Shown here piece after piece: positions 30,118 to 39,400 of a stretch of 64,000 bases of DNA; within the stretch, counting starts at the first letter, position 1; each line of letters starts with the position of its first letter. Source of the DNA: an uncultured Bacteroidales bacterium (GTDB lineage: Bacteria > Bacteroidota > Bacteroidia > Bacteroidales > UBA932); NCBI GenBank assembly GCA_947177525.1, contig CAMWUW010000004.1:1-64000 (forward strand), given 5' to 3'. The position numbers and the translations under genes are program-made. The notes under the pieces were generated by a model. That model saw only the letters and a list, made by a program, of their open reading frames with translations, did not search any database and was not told where the DNA came from.

Positions 30118-31404
30118 CTAATATGGAAATGTCATTACCAATTCCGAGAGATGATACCCGTCAATCAGGGACTGCATGAAAAGCCTGATGTCAAGATAAT
30201 ATGACTGGCGGAATCTGCTGTCCGGATATTTCTTGTCCCCGCTTGTGCAGAACTTGCATGAACCGCTGGTGTCAACACTTACAACCATTGTGTCGAGTTC
30301 ATCATAAGGAATCCCAAACAATGACAGCGACTGGACAAAAGCATCCCTGCGCTCAAGCAAAAGGCCATACAGACCTTTGTCGTGCATTTTTAAAGGATTC
30401 ATCATATCCCTGTCATAATATAACTTTCCGGAATAATCGGAATAAGGCAATTTCCCATCAAGATAAAAGCCTCCAATGCACAGAAGAGGCAGTTCGTAAT
30501 GTGACTTGAAAAAATCGGCTGCTTTTTGTCCATACAATCCGAAAATAGCTGCATCAATCTCATATTCATGAAGCTTGTCCCTTTTAGGAAGACGACGGAC
30601 ACGGCCCGTGGCCATGACTTTACATGCATTCAGATTATAATTCACAGATGCTGATAATTCCTCGTCGGCCTCTTCTGAACGCAATGCTTTTCTGAAATAT
30701 GCCTTGGCTTGCGTGTAATCACCATTGACCATCTTGTTGATTCCCGATGCAACAGTATGATATAAAGGAGATTGTATATAGCGTGATATCGAATCTGCCG
30801 AAAATAGGACAGGCAAAATTTCCATGTCGCGACGAGCAATCCCGAACCGGTAATAAGGTACATTCAATATAAATGCCTCATTTTCACTTTCGCCAGAGCC
30901 TATACGATGCACTTCAAAATATTTACATCGCGACAATTTTTTATCGGAATAACAGACGGCCCTCTTGAATCCTACAAGGCTATTGCTCACATCACGTCCT
31001 ACATAATCATATTCCGGTTTCAGGACAATGTTGCCATGGTCATCTATCGCGCCATAGCCCGTTTCATGTCCCGGTCCTTTGACAATACATGTACCGCCAT
31101 TGAATCCATACGCCTCATCTATCCCGTTGGGAAAATCCAATATGACATCAAGCTCCGCATCAAGGGCTACAAATGTCCTGTCAGATATCTTGGCGACAAC
31201 CAGCTCGCCGGGACTTTGCGGAAGGATGACGCACCGGAACAATGCAGGCAAGGCGGCCGTGACCTTGCCTGTATTGTCATCAATTACCTCAATCCCATAA
31301 AGCCCGCCGCTTCCGGAAGTTTTCCTGAATGTCTGGGCATTGGCGTATGAAACGGACGCCAGGATAAAAATGCCAGATAATATCAGACGGTATAATACTT
31401 TCAT
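30118..31404 (-). CDS. secreted protein with WG-repeat-like segment; paralog of 28800-30095
   Basis: Signal peptide ..SYANAQ; HETGYGAIDDHGNIVLKPEYDYVG; C-terminal ELVMTFPY. Confidence 0.65.
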   Translation of the reverse strand: MKVLYRLILSGIFILASVSYANAQTFRKTSGSGGLYGIEVIDDNTGKVTAALPALFRCVILPQSPGELVVAKISDRTFVALDAELDVILDFPNGIDEAYGFNGGTCIVKGPGHETGYGAIDDHGNIVLKPEYDYVGRDVSNSLVGFKRAVCYSDKKLSRCKYFEVHRIGSGESENEAFILNVPYYRFGIARRDMEILPVLFSADSISRYIQSPLYHTVASGINKMVNGDYTQAKAYFRKALRSEEADEELSASVNYNLNACKVMATGRVRRLPKRDKLHEYEIDAAIFGLYGQKAADFFKSHYELPLLCIGGFYLDGKLPYSDYSGKLYYDRDMMNPLKMHDKGLYGLLLERRDAFVQSLSLFGIPYDELDTMVVSVDTSGSCKFCTSGDKKYPDSRFRQSYYLDIRLFMQSLIDGYHLSELVMTFPY

Positions 31405-31577
31405 GTTATGTTATTGTTTTCTTATTTTGCTTTGTTCCTGCTTTATATGTTGAGAAATCATATCCTTCCTATAACTGCCTGCTTTTTTATATGACCAATG
31501 TTCCATTATAAAAACCGCCTTTAGGATTCACATTTAATTTATGGTCTCAGCTTGAGATTCTGGGCCAGCTGTCAGTG

Positions 31578-32003
31578 TTATATTAATTTGTTCCAGTCAG
31601 TCTTACCTGCATGCACCATTTCCTCCTTCCGTTGTGTTATAATGTAGATTTTATCGCCATCATCATCTATGTTTGTCATGAATCTACCAGAAGTACGGCT
31701 AAAATACCATGCATTCCCATCCCAATCCACAAAGTTAAGCCCCTGCGGGTCTTTTCTTTGCTCACGCTCGGCAAAATGAGCAAGCTCCTTCTGCTCTCGC
31801 TCAATCGCAAAGTTAACAGGATTTCCCGAACAATATGCATATGGGCTGATGGAATAGTATTTTTCAGCAAGCGGGTCCATGGTCGTCCAGCGGGAGGACA
31901 GAGGGTGGTAGAACCTTGAGCCGTAGTAGAGATACGGAAGGCCGGCGAACTTCTGTGATTCCTTGCCGTTGAAACGGTAGGCCTCCAATTTACGCAAAGA
32001 CAT
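31578..32003 (-). CDS. displaced RHS core fragment + short tip (cassette C)
   Basis: YRFNGKESQKFAGLPYLYYGSRFYHPLSSRWTTMDPLAEKYYSISPYAYCSGNPVNF matches the core of 36500-40141, then a 26-aa insert and a ~40-aa unrelated tip; no signal peptide. Confidence 0.8.
   Translation of the reverse strand: MSLRKLEAYRFNGKESQKFAGLPYLYYGSRFYHPLSSRWTTMDPLAEKYYSISPYAYCSGNPVNFAIEREQKELAHFAEREQRKDPQGLNFVDWDGNAWYFSRTSGRFMTNIDDDGDKIYIITQRKEEMVHAGKTDWNKLI
31730..31816. repeat. 78-bp junction repeat, copy C, with CAAAGTTAA direct repeats
   Basis: CAAAGTTAAgcccctgcgggtcttttctttgctcacgctcggcaaaatgagcaagctccttctgctctcgctcaatcgCAAAGTTAA. Confidence 0.9.
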
Positions 32004-32103
32004 GTATGATTTGAAAAGGATGCTAATCTATCATTAAAAAGCAGTGCGGACAATCATTTAGAATCACTATCAGCACTGCAACTAAATTATAACTCTTAAA
32101 ATA

Positions 32104-32583
32104 TCACCGACGCCACTTGTCTGCATGCCTCTGCCTACGTTCTTGTCTCTTACGCAACTTTGCCCTATACTTATCTACATAAGTAGAACTGTAGTTGATT
32201 GAAGGGTCTGAAGGCAGATACACTATCATTATGTTTTCACCTACCGTAAAGCTGGGATCCGAAACAGAAAAGCCCTTATAAACCAATTTGTTAACTTCGA
32301 ACCTATAGTAACGATAAGGAGTTCCTCTGGCATTCTTTGCCGCATAGACATAAGCGATTTGATTCTCACCATAAGCAGCAAGTTTATAACTATTAATAGT
32401 ATTGACTGTGACTTTATATACTATCAAACTTATCAAAGCTAAAATTAAAACATAGTCCAATCTCAACGGAATATCCCACTTCTTTTGGGAAGCCTTTGCG
32501 GCTTTTTCACGTTCGCGTTTCCGTCGGTTCTTTTCACGACGGGTCTGCTTGCGGATCTTAGCCTGATTCAATTCATTATCCAT
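32104..32583 (-). CDS. small membrane protein, candidate immunity protein of cassette B
   Basis: Highly basic N-terminus, one strong TM segment (DYVLILALISLIVYKVTV); immediately downstream of tip B. Confidence 0.45.
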   Translation of the reverse strand: MDNELNQAKIRKQTRREKNRRKREREKAAKASQKKWDIPLRLDYVLILALISLIVYKVTVNTINSYKLAAYGENQIAYVYAAKNARGTPYRYYRFEVNKLVYKGFSVSDPSFTVGENIMIVYLPSDPSINYSSTYVDKYRAKLRKRQERRQRHADKWRR

Positions 32584-32589
32584 AGCATT

Positions 32590-33195
32590 TTAATCTTTTT
32601 CTAATACCTTCTTGGATACAGAACTGGAAGTACTTCCAATAACCGTGTTGACGTTGTAATCAACTATATTATTGACAATCTGCTTCAATTCATTATCAGC
32701 ACGAGTCTTTTGGGCTATGGATTTAGCCTCCTTTGCTGAAAGGCTCTTACCATCTGCATGAGCCTTAGAGCGGGCTGACGATACAGCTGAATTTGCACTT
32801 TTTGTCTTTAGCGGTTTCACTTCTACACCTGTAGATATGCTTCCTATTGTCAGTCCGACAGCCGTATTTACTGCCGTCTCTGATACTGAATTCACATCCA
32901 AAGTCACGCCGCTGCCATTGCCGATTTCAACATCAACAGCATTACGGACCACCTCACTCACTACGGTGACTGCTACCTTGGTGGCGACTTTCTTAACGAT
33001 ATTGCCGCCGCTCGTTATAAAGCCTTCTCCAAAAGATATAGCAATGTCCCCTATATCAATGTTTGAGAATGCAGATGTGCTTACCTCTTTATCATGCACA
33101 ATATTAGCAATCACCTGACCGGTATAATCAACAGCCGCAGAAGCTATGCCGCCGACCAAATTAGCCAACAACGGGAACTCCCCATCCCAATCCAC
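32590..33195 (-). CDS. displaced RHS tip (cassette B), toxin-like C-terminal region
   Basis: Starts at the VDWDGEFPLLANLVGGIASAAVDYTGQVIANI junction; GTG start, core portion in another frame. Confidence 0.65.
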   Translation of the reverse strand: MDWDGEFPLLANLVGGIASAAVDYTGQVIANIVHDKEVSTSAFSNIDIGDIAISFGEGFITSGGNIVKKVATKVAVTVVSEVVRNAVDVEIGNGSGVTLDVNSVSETAVNTAVGLTIGSISTGVEVKPLKTKSANSAVSSARSKAHADGKSLSAKEAKSIAQKTRADNELKQIVNNIVDYNVNTVIGSTSSSVSKKVLEKD

Positions 33196-33280
33196 AAAGT
33201 TAAGCCCCTGCGGGCTTTTCTTTGCTCACACTCGGCAAAATGAGCAAGCTCATTCTGCTCTCGCTTAATCGCAAAGTTAA
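33195..33280. repeat. 78-bp junction repeat, copy B (1-bp deletion)
   Basis: Direct repeats 33195-33203 and 33272-33280; gcgggCTTTTC instead of gcgggTCTTTTC. Confidence 0.9.
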
Positions 33281-33400
33281 CAGGATTATTTGAACAGAAC
33301 GCATAAGGACTGACAGAATAATACTTTTCCGCCAGCAGGTCCATGGTCGTCCAGCGGGAGGACAGAGGGTGGTAGAACCTTGCGCCGTAATCGAGATACG
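33195..33400 (-). pseudogene. RHS core fragment (cassette B), frameshifted from its tip
   Basis: LPYLDYGARFYHPLSSRWTTMDLLAEKYYSVSPYAFCSNNPVNF in ORF 33144-33674, frame lost at the repeat deletion. Confidence 0.75.
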
Positions 33401-33477
33401 GAAGAGCGGAATTTTTCAAAAAAAATCTCCAGGCAATCGCAAGAATCACCTGGAGACATGAATTTATTTTAGCCGAA

Positions 33478-34590
33478 TCATCTTTCCATTGTCTTCGCAT
33501 ACGCTTCAACAAGAGGATAGGCATTGATGAATACCTGCGGGTCATAATCAGGCAAAGGGACATGACCTTGATCCGAAGCACGGACTTCCGACCATACGGA
33601 GTCAGCAGGCAAAGAGCACCCATGAAGACGGCAGACAAAAGATTCCGAATTTGAAAGATGGGCACGGGCCACACTACCGCTTTCGGGAATCAATGTCAAA
33701 AGATAGTCGGTCTCATTGGATCCTGGAAGAATCTCCGCCAGGACACCGTTGGAATCATAAGAGATGATGCGGCAAAGCCACTCTGGTTCGGACGGCAGTT
33801 CATAATATAAGGCATAAAAATTCTGCTTGCCGCAATAGAACGAGTCCTCGGAGAACTTTTCCAAGTTTCTCTTCTCAAAAATGTACGCAGAGCTGCCCAA
33901 AGGAAAAGGAAGATACAAAAGAGGCTCGACTATTCGAAAATTATTGGCACGGATGACATCTGGTATACCACAATAGGATTTATGACTCCTTTTCAACAAT
34001 GTACCAAAATCCCAGTACAGTTCCATAAGACGAAGTTTCAGAGGTTTATCCCGATCACGCTTATATGTTACACGGGAAGAGTAATATTCTGACAACGGAC
34101 CGGAATACAATGCCTGCCAAGCCGAGTCTAAACTGCTGTATTGCGGCCGCTCATTTATCCTGATGTACTCACGGTCGGTATGAGCAGGGTAAAAATATAA
34201 ACGACAATAGCCGGAAATATAGTCTTTGTTGTCAGTTTCATTACCCCATTCACCCGTATCCGTACGCTTATTCCTATAACTCAAATGGAAATCCGTATCT
34301 TGATACTCCGGCTTCAAGCGACAATACACCTTATTGGAATCACTGTAAACCACATTGTACAAAATTTCAGGCGGATAATAATAAGCGGAAATGTATTTTC
34401 TGTCATTGCCGTCCTCGAAAATATAAGCAGAATAACCGTCGTCTTGAAAATCAAGGCAAAACATAGGATTTGTAAATCTGAAATTCCTGTCAATGCCACC
34501 AGATGGGCACTCCAAGTACTCAGGCTCTGGAGGGGGACTGCATGAAATTACAGTGACAAGCAGAACGAAGCAAATTAAAGATCGTCTCAT
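33478..34590 (-). CDS. lipoprotein with internal duplication, candidate immunity protein of cassette A
   Basis: LLVTVISCSPPPEPE lipobox; directly downstream of the metallopeptidase tip; two similar halves (SAYIFE..Y.LPSE...I.YDSN). Confidence 0.55.
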   Translation of the reverse strand: MRRSLICFVLLVTVISCSPPPEPEYLECPSGGIDRNFRFTNPMFCLDFQDDGYSAYIFEDGNDRKYISAYYYPPEILYNVVYSDSNKVYCRLKPEYQDTDFHLSYRNKRTDTGEWGNETDNKDYISGYCRLYFYPAHTDREYIRINERPQYSSLDSAWQALYSGPLSEYYSSRVTYKRDRDKPLKLRLMELYWDFGTLLKRSHKSYCGIPDVIRANNFRIVEPLLYLPFPLGSSAYIFEKRNLEKFSEDSFYCGKQNFYALYYELPSEPEWLCRIISYDSNGVLAEILPGSNETDYLLTLIPESGSVARAHLSNSESFVCRLHGCSLPADSVWSEVRASDQGHVPLPDYDPQVFINAYPLVEAYAKTMER

Positions 34591-34598
34591 AATATTTT

Positions 34599-35159
34599 CT
34601 AAAATAAATTATTCAATAACAATAAAAGCTTTGACAGCCAATCATCCGTTCCACGGTTGGATTTGACCATTTCGTTGATGTTCTCCTGAGGAACATCTGA
34701 TGTGCGGTTTTCATCTTGCGCTTTGGTCATAATTCCCGTTTCCTTATGCTTCATTCCGAGACTATGGCCTATTTCGTGTGCACCTGTCGTGCTGCGCTCT
34801 TTTGTTCCGGGCTTGGTGACAGAATATGATTTTCTTATTGTTATATTAAATTTTTCATCAGTTTGCCCAGCAGTATTCTTAGATACTAAACCTTCATCAT
34901 TTACAATATATGTATTTGAGGTTTTATTTTCTGATTTTTCTTTAAGCCTGGTTGTTCCAAGTTCTAAAACTGACAATTCATATTTTATATTATAAACTTT
35001 TCCCGATTCATCCGTGTATGTATCTCCAGTTCTGCTGTTCCAAAAAGAAACAGCTTGTTTGGCAGACTTCATTGATTTCTCATCTGTATAATACGTCGCA
35101 GATATATAAATCGTATTTTTTCGAATCTTTCTTGTAAAATCCTCCCCATCAACATCCAC
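34599..35159 (-). CDS. displaced RHS tip (cassette A) with metzincin-type metallopeptidase motif
   Basis: TGAHEIGHSLGMKHKETGIMT = HExxHxxGxxH plus downstream Met; begins at FVDVDGEDF junction; in-frame TAG upstream in the repeat. Confidence 0.75.
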   Translation of the reverse strand: MDVDGEDFTRKIRKNTIYISATYYTDEKSMKSAKQAVSFWNSRTGDTYTDESGKVYNIKYELSVLELGTTRLKEKSENKTSNTYIVNDEGLVSKNTAGQTDEKFNITIRKSYSVTKPGTKERSTTGAHEIGHSLGMKHKETGIMTKAQDENRTSDVPQENINEMVKSNRGTDDWLSKLLLLLNNLF

Positions 35160-35245
35160 AAAGTTAAGCCCCTATGGGTCTTTTCTTTGCTCACGCTCGG
35201 CAAAATGCGCAAGTTCATTCTGCTCTCGCTTAATCGCAAAGTTAA
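35159..35245. repeat. 78-bp junction repeat, copy A (carries in-frame TAG)
   Basis: Direct repeats 35159-35167 and 35237-35245. Confidence 0.9.
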
Positions 35246-35283
35246 CAGGATTTCCCGAACAGAACGCATACGGACTGACAGAA
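35160..35283 (-). pseudogene. RHS core remnant of cassette A
   Basis: SVSPYAFCSGNPVNF nucleotide match to 37141-37190. Confidence 0.75.
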
Positions 35284-35452
35284 TTTTCGACATCGCAATA
35301 ATAGTTTTAATCAGCCTGTTATAAAAAACAAGACCGACTAAAAAAAGAATTTATAGTCGGCCTCAAACTATTTTCAAAAATCATAAGTATAAATGCCACC
35401 TCAATATACGCAGATTAAAACACAATCCTCATGCATTGAATCAGCATTATAC

Positions 35453-35941
35453 TTACCTATGAGAGTCATATCTGCAATACTTTCTTGAAAGCCTGCCATT
35501 AAAAAGCACAAGCCCCAAATATGCAAGAGAATCATCAATATGAACACGTTGTATCCTGGACATCTTCATGGACCGGTCATATCCTTTGACTCTACGGAAC
35601 ACCGCTCTATCAAGTTTCCCTTCAACGACAATAATATCGTTTCCATACTGTAGATAGGCAGTTCCCGCAGCAGGAACAAAATCCGGCCCGCGAAACATAC
35701 GGAACACAAAGACATCATTATCTTTTTCTATCCTGACATTCCAATGACACTCCTGCTTTGCAGTATCCTGTTGTGCCAAATAATGCCGAATCTCATCATC
35801 GATTATTTTATTGACACATTCCGCCTTCGGGATGGTCTTTATTACAAATGCTCCATCTTTTTTTGCCTCACAGGTCATTGACTGCATCCCAATGAGAGCA
35901 AACACGAATACCATCAATACTTTATCCATATTTTTATACAC
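35453..35941 (-). CDS. small secreted protein, paralog of 35949-36497
   Basis: AYLQYGNDIIVVEGKLDRAVFRRVKGYDRSMKMSR matches the neighbour. Confidence 0.6.
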   Translation of the reverse strand: MYKNMDKVLMVFVFALIGMQSMTCEAKKDGAFVIKTIPKAECVNKIIDDEIRHYLAQQDTAKQECHWNVRIEKDNDVFVFRMFRGPDFVPAAGTAYLQYGNDIIVVEGKLDRAVFRRVKGYDRSMKMSRIQRVHIDDSLAYLGLVLFNGRLSRKYCRYDSHR

Positions 35942-35948
35942 TTAATAA

Positions 35949-36497
35949 TCAATAATATTCAGCTTGCATTTGAAAAATCTTGTCTTCTGAAAACCAGAGT
36001 TCTAAGTAAGCGACAGGAGACTGCATCGGAATACGGTTCCTCAACATCTTTACCTCACGGTCGCACCACTCCACTTTCCGGAACAACAACTCATCAAGAC
36101 TGTTCTTGATTACTATTATATCATATCCATATTGCAAATACGCGACTCCTTCATCTGGAACATAATACGGCATACCAATCATACTGCATTTATACAGAAG
36201 CGGGACATCATACATATCGTGCCCGACTTCTATATCAAGATTCCAATAGCGCTCATGAGAGGTGTCCTTCTGTTGAGACAGGAAATATCTGATCTCCTTA
36301 TCAAGAAGGTCATTGACGCATTCCGCACAAGGGATAGTTTCAATTACAATTATATGATCATCATGACATTTGACAGTCCCATCCAATTGTAGCGCACAGA
36401 TGTACCTTTCTGTTAAGCCAAGAGGAATCAAGTTTGATTGAATCGCCGAGACAAAAAACAGCTGCATGAAAATGAAAGAATACAGAATTCGTAACAT
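35949..36497 (-). CDS. small secreted protein, candidate immunity protein of the intact RHS tip
   Basis: AYLQYGYDIIVIKNSLDELLFRKVEWCDREVKMLRN; starts 3 bp after the RHS gene. Confidence 0.6.
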   Translation of the reverse strand: MLRILYSFIFMQLFFVSAIQSNLIPLGLTERYICALQLDGTVKCHDDHIIVIETIPCAECVNDLLDKEIRYFLSQQKDTSHERYWNLDIEVGHDMYDVPLLYKCSMIGMPYYVPDEGVAYLQYGYDIIVIKNSLDELLFRKVEWCDREVKMLRNRIPMQSPVAYLELWFSEDKIFQMQAEYY

Positions 36498-36499
36498 AC

Positions 36500-39400
36500 T
36501 TATCTCTTTTTGTTTCTTTTCACAGAAAATATCACCGGTGATATTGTGTCTGTCGTATAGTAATCATACGCATGATATCGTTTGTCATTTGGAGTAAATA
36601 TATGATACTGTTCCCATTCTGGAGTAGAAAATTTTATACCATTTTTCTCCAGATAAGATATAGTACCTATATCTCCATTCTTTTGACCTGTTCCAGAAGG
36701 AGAAGGATCGCTATTAGGATGTACGTGATCAATGCGCGTAAATACTGCTCCCTGATTAACATATTCCATAGATAGTGCTGCTGTAGGTGTTGCCTCTTTT
36801 TCACCTATCAGAACAGCATTACCTATATCTGTATATATTACAGAACTTTCCACAATAGCTTGCCTATCATTTGTATTATTATCCTTACCCCAACTTGAAG
36901 GAGTCGCTATAAACTCAAACAACTTTTTAGCAACACTTGGGTCTGAAACTGTAAAATAATCATATCCTTTCTCGCCAAGATTGAGTGTTTCTTTAGAAAG
37001 ATCTGTTTTTTTAAAGGATTTGCGGCTTATTATATCACCATTAACATCCATTGTCCTTACAACATCTCTTTTGCTTTGCTTAACCCATGATATGCTTCCA
37101 TCTTCATAAACATTCCAAATATCCATACCATCAACATCCACAAAGTTAACAGGATTTCCCGAACAGAACGCATACGGACTGACAGAATAATATTTTTCTG
37201 ACAGCGGGTCCATTGTGGTCCAGCGGGAGGACAGAGGGTGGTAGAACCTTGCGCCGTAGTCAAGATATGGAAGGCCGGCGAACTTCTGGGATTCCTTGCC
37301 GTTGAAACGGTAGGGCTGGGACGTCACACCAAGACCGTCAGGAACAGTCCCCGAACCGGTTGCGCCATCAGAAACGCCTGACTGTACAGAAGCCACGACA
37401 TCAGCATCGGCAGTCGCGCCATCCGGAAACTCCACACCATAAGGATAGTAGTCATAAGTCTCCAGCACATTGCCATCGGAGTCGGCAACAGCACGGACAC
37501 TGCCAAGGTGGTCACTCATGAAGAAACAATAGCTGCCGTCCTTTATATAGCCACCGGGAACCAGAACCCGCTCCACAGAACCGTCGCAGTACACCACGCT
37601 CGAAGCATAGTCCGTGACAGAGGATGAACCACCGGGGCCGGAGACGCTCACGCGGAGCTTCACACCCTCCGGACTGTACAGGTAACGGATGTTATGAACG
37701 CCGCCAGAAGAGACACAAATCAGATCCTCGGGAAGGTTCATGCGGTTGTAGGACATCACAGTCAGACCGCTGTTGAGGTCGCGCGTCATGTTACCGTTCG
37801 CATCGTAGGCGTACTGCGTCATGCCGGAAGGGACACTCCCGGCAAGAAAGTCGGGTATCATACTGCCGCCGTGGTCAGACATCGCCTGGAGCCGGTTGCC
37901 GCCATAAGCCATCATCAGATCGTCACTATCTTCAGGGAACGCTCCCCTCTCACGCGCCACGGAAAGCACATTCCCATGGCCGTCATAAGAATACGACGTA
38001 CCGTAACCGGAAGCCGGACGGCCGTCAAGAAGCCATTCAGCGCCGGTAACACGACCAAGGCCGTCATAGGAGTAGCCGTAGCCCTTGCCAGCACCGCCGG
38101 AGAAAGACCACACGGCGGAAGAAATGCTGCCGTTGAACTGCGGAGACGAAGACGAGCCGGAGACGACGGGATCATCATAGTACAGTTTCTCGCTGAAAAC
38201 ACCGCTTGACACGCCTGTCTGCCACGAACGGATGTTGTAGGCATAATCCGTACGCATAGGCTCCGCACCGTTGCGGCCGTCAGAGGACAGGCGGCCCAGA
38301 TTGTCATAGCTGTTGTCCGCAAGGACCGTCTCCGGGCCGCTGCCAAGCCGGTGGGTAATCTTCAGAGGGCGCTCCATGTTGTCATAAGTATAGGTATAAC
38401 GCTCAACCAATGGCTTGCCAAGGACAGCCGGGTCAGGACGGGAGTCACCTGATGCGGAAGACACGGAGCCCACGGTATGCGACAGGGTACGCTTCAACGG
38501 CTGACCGGTGAAAGAATACCACGTCTTCTCACTATCCCAGCCTCCCAAGTGGTTCATAGAATGCGACTGGATCACCAGGCCGCGGTCGTCATAATAGCAG
38601 GAAGAATACAGGGCGTCGCGCATATCACCAACGGTCCACGCCACACGGCCCGTCACACGGGAACTGCCGTAACGGTCATACTCCGTCGTAACGACAGGCC
38701 GCTTCAGTACCGGAAGGGGAACCGGAGTGAGGGTAACGCTATCCTTTATAAGAGGAACGAGTGTACTGTCCTTTATAGGAGGAAGGAGCGTGCTGTCCTT
38801 CACCGGAGGAAAGGGAGCCACAGGAGGGTTCACAATCACAGGCTTCAGCACATACGCGCGAAGGCTGTCACGGCAGGACTCAGGCGCGAGGGAGATGAAG
38901 TCATAATTGTCATAATACGTGACATCAACAAGCTCGGAGCCAGAAGGAAGCGAAGGGCTCAGGACATAGCCGCAGGCAGATCCGTCCTCTCCTGCATAAG
39001 AAGCCGTGAACTCAGTTCCAGACACATCGCCGGAATAAGGCAGAGGACCGCAAGCACTCACGCAGGGGCGCCCGAGGCCGTCATACCAGATGGACGTCCA
39101 CTCACCCGACATGGCCTGGTTACCGTCCTGGCTGAGGACCGGACGCCGGTGGACATCATACTGCATCGTTACGGGAGAACACCCGGGGAGACGCTTCCAG
39201 ATACACTCGCCTAAGCCATCGTAACGATAGACATAAGCGTAGGACTTCATAGCAGAATCATCATCCGATGCGGCGGACACGTCCGCAAGAGCGTCAGACA
39301 GCAGAGGAGGAAGGACATAGCGCAGGCGGCCGAGCACATCATACACATAGTACGTGTCAAGAGCCCTCTCCACTCCGTCCTCGGACAACCAGCGGCGTTC

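Noticed and set aside
35069-35293. 74-aa ORF in RHS cassette A
   Set aside because: Out-of-frame reading of the core remnant and the 78-bp repeat; the true frame contains NPVNF...TAG...FVDVDG.
37694-39214. Plus-strand ORFs of 171 and 245 aa across the RHS gene
   Set aside because: Antisense shadows of repetitive GC-rich RHS coding sequence.
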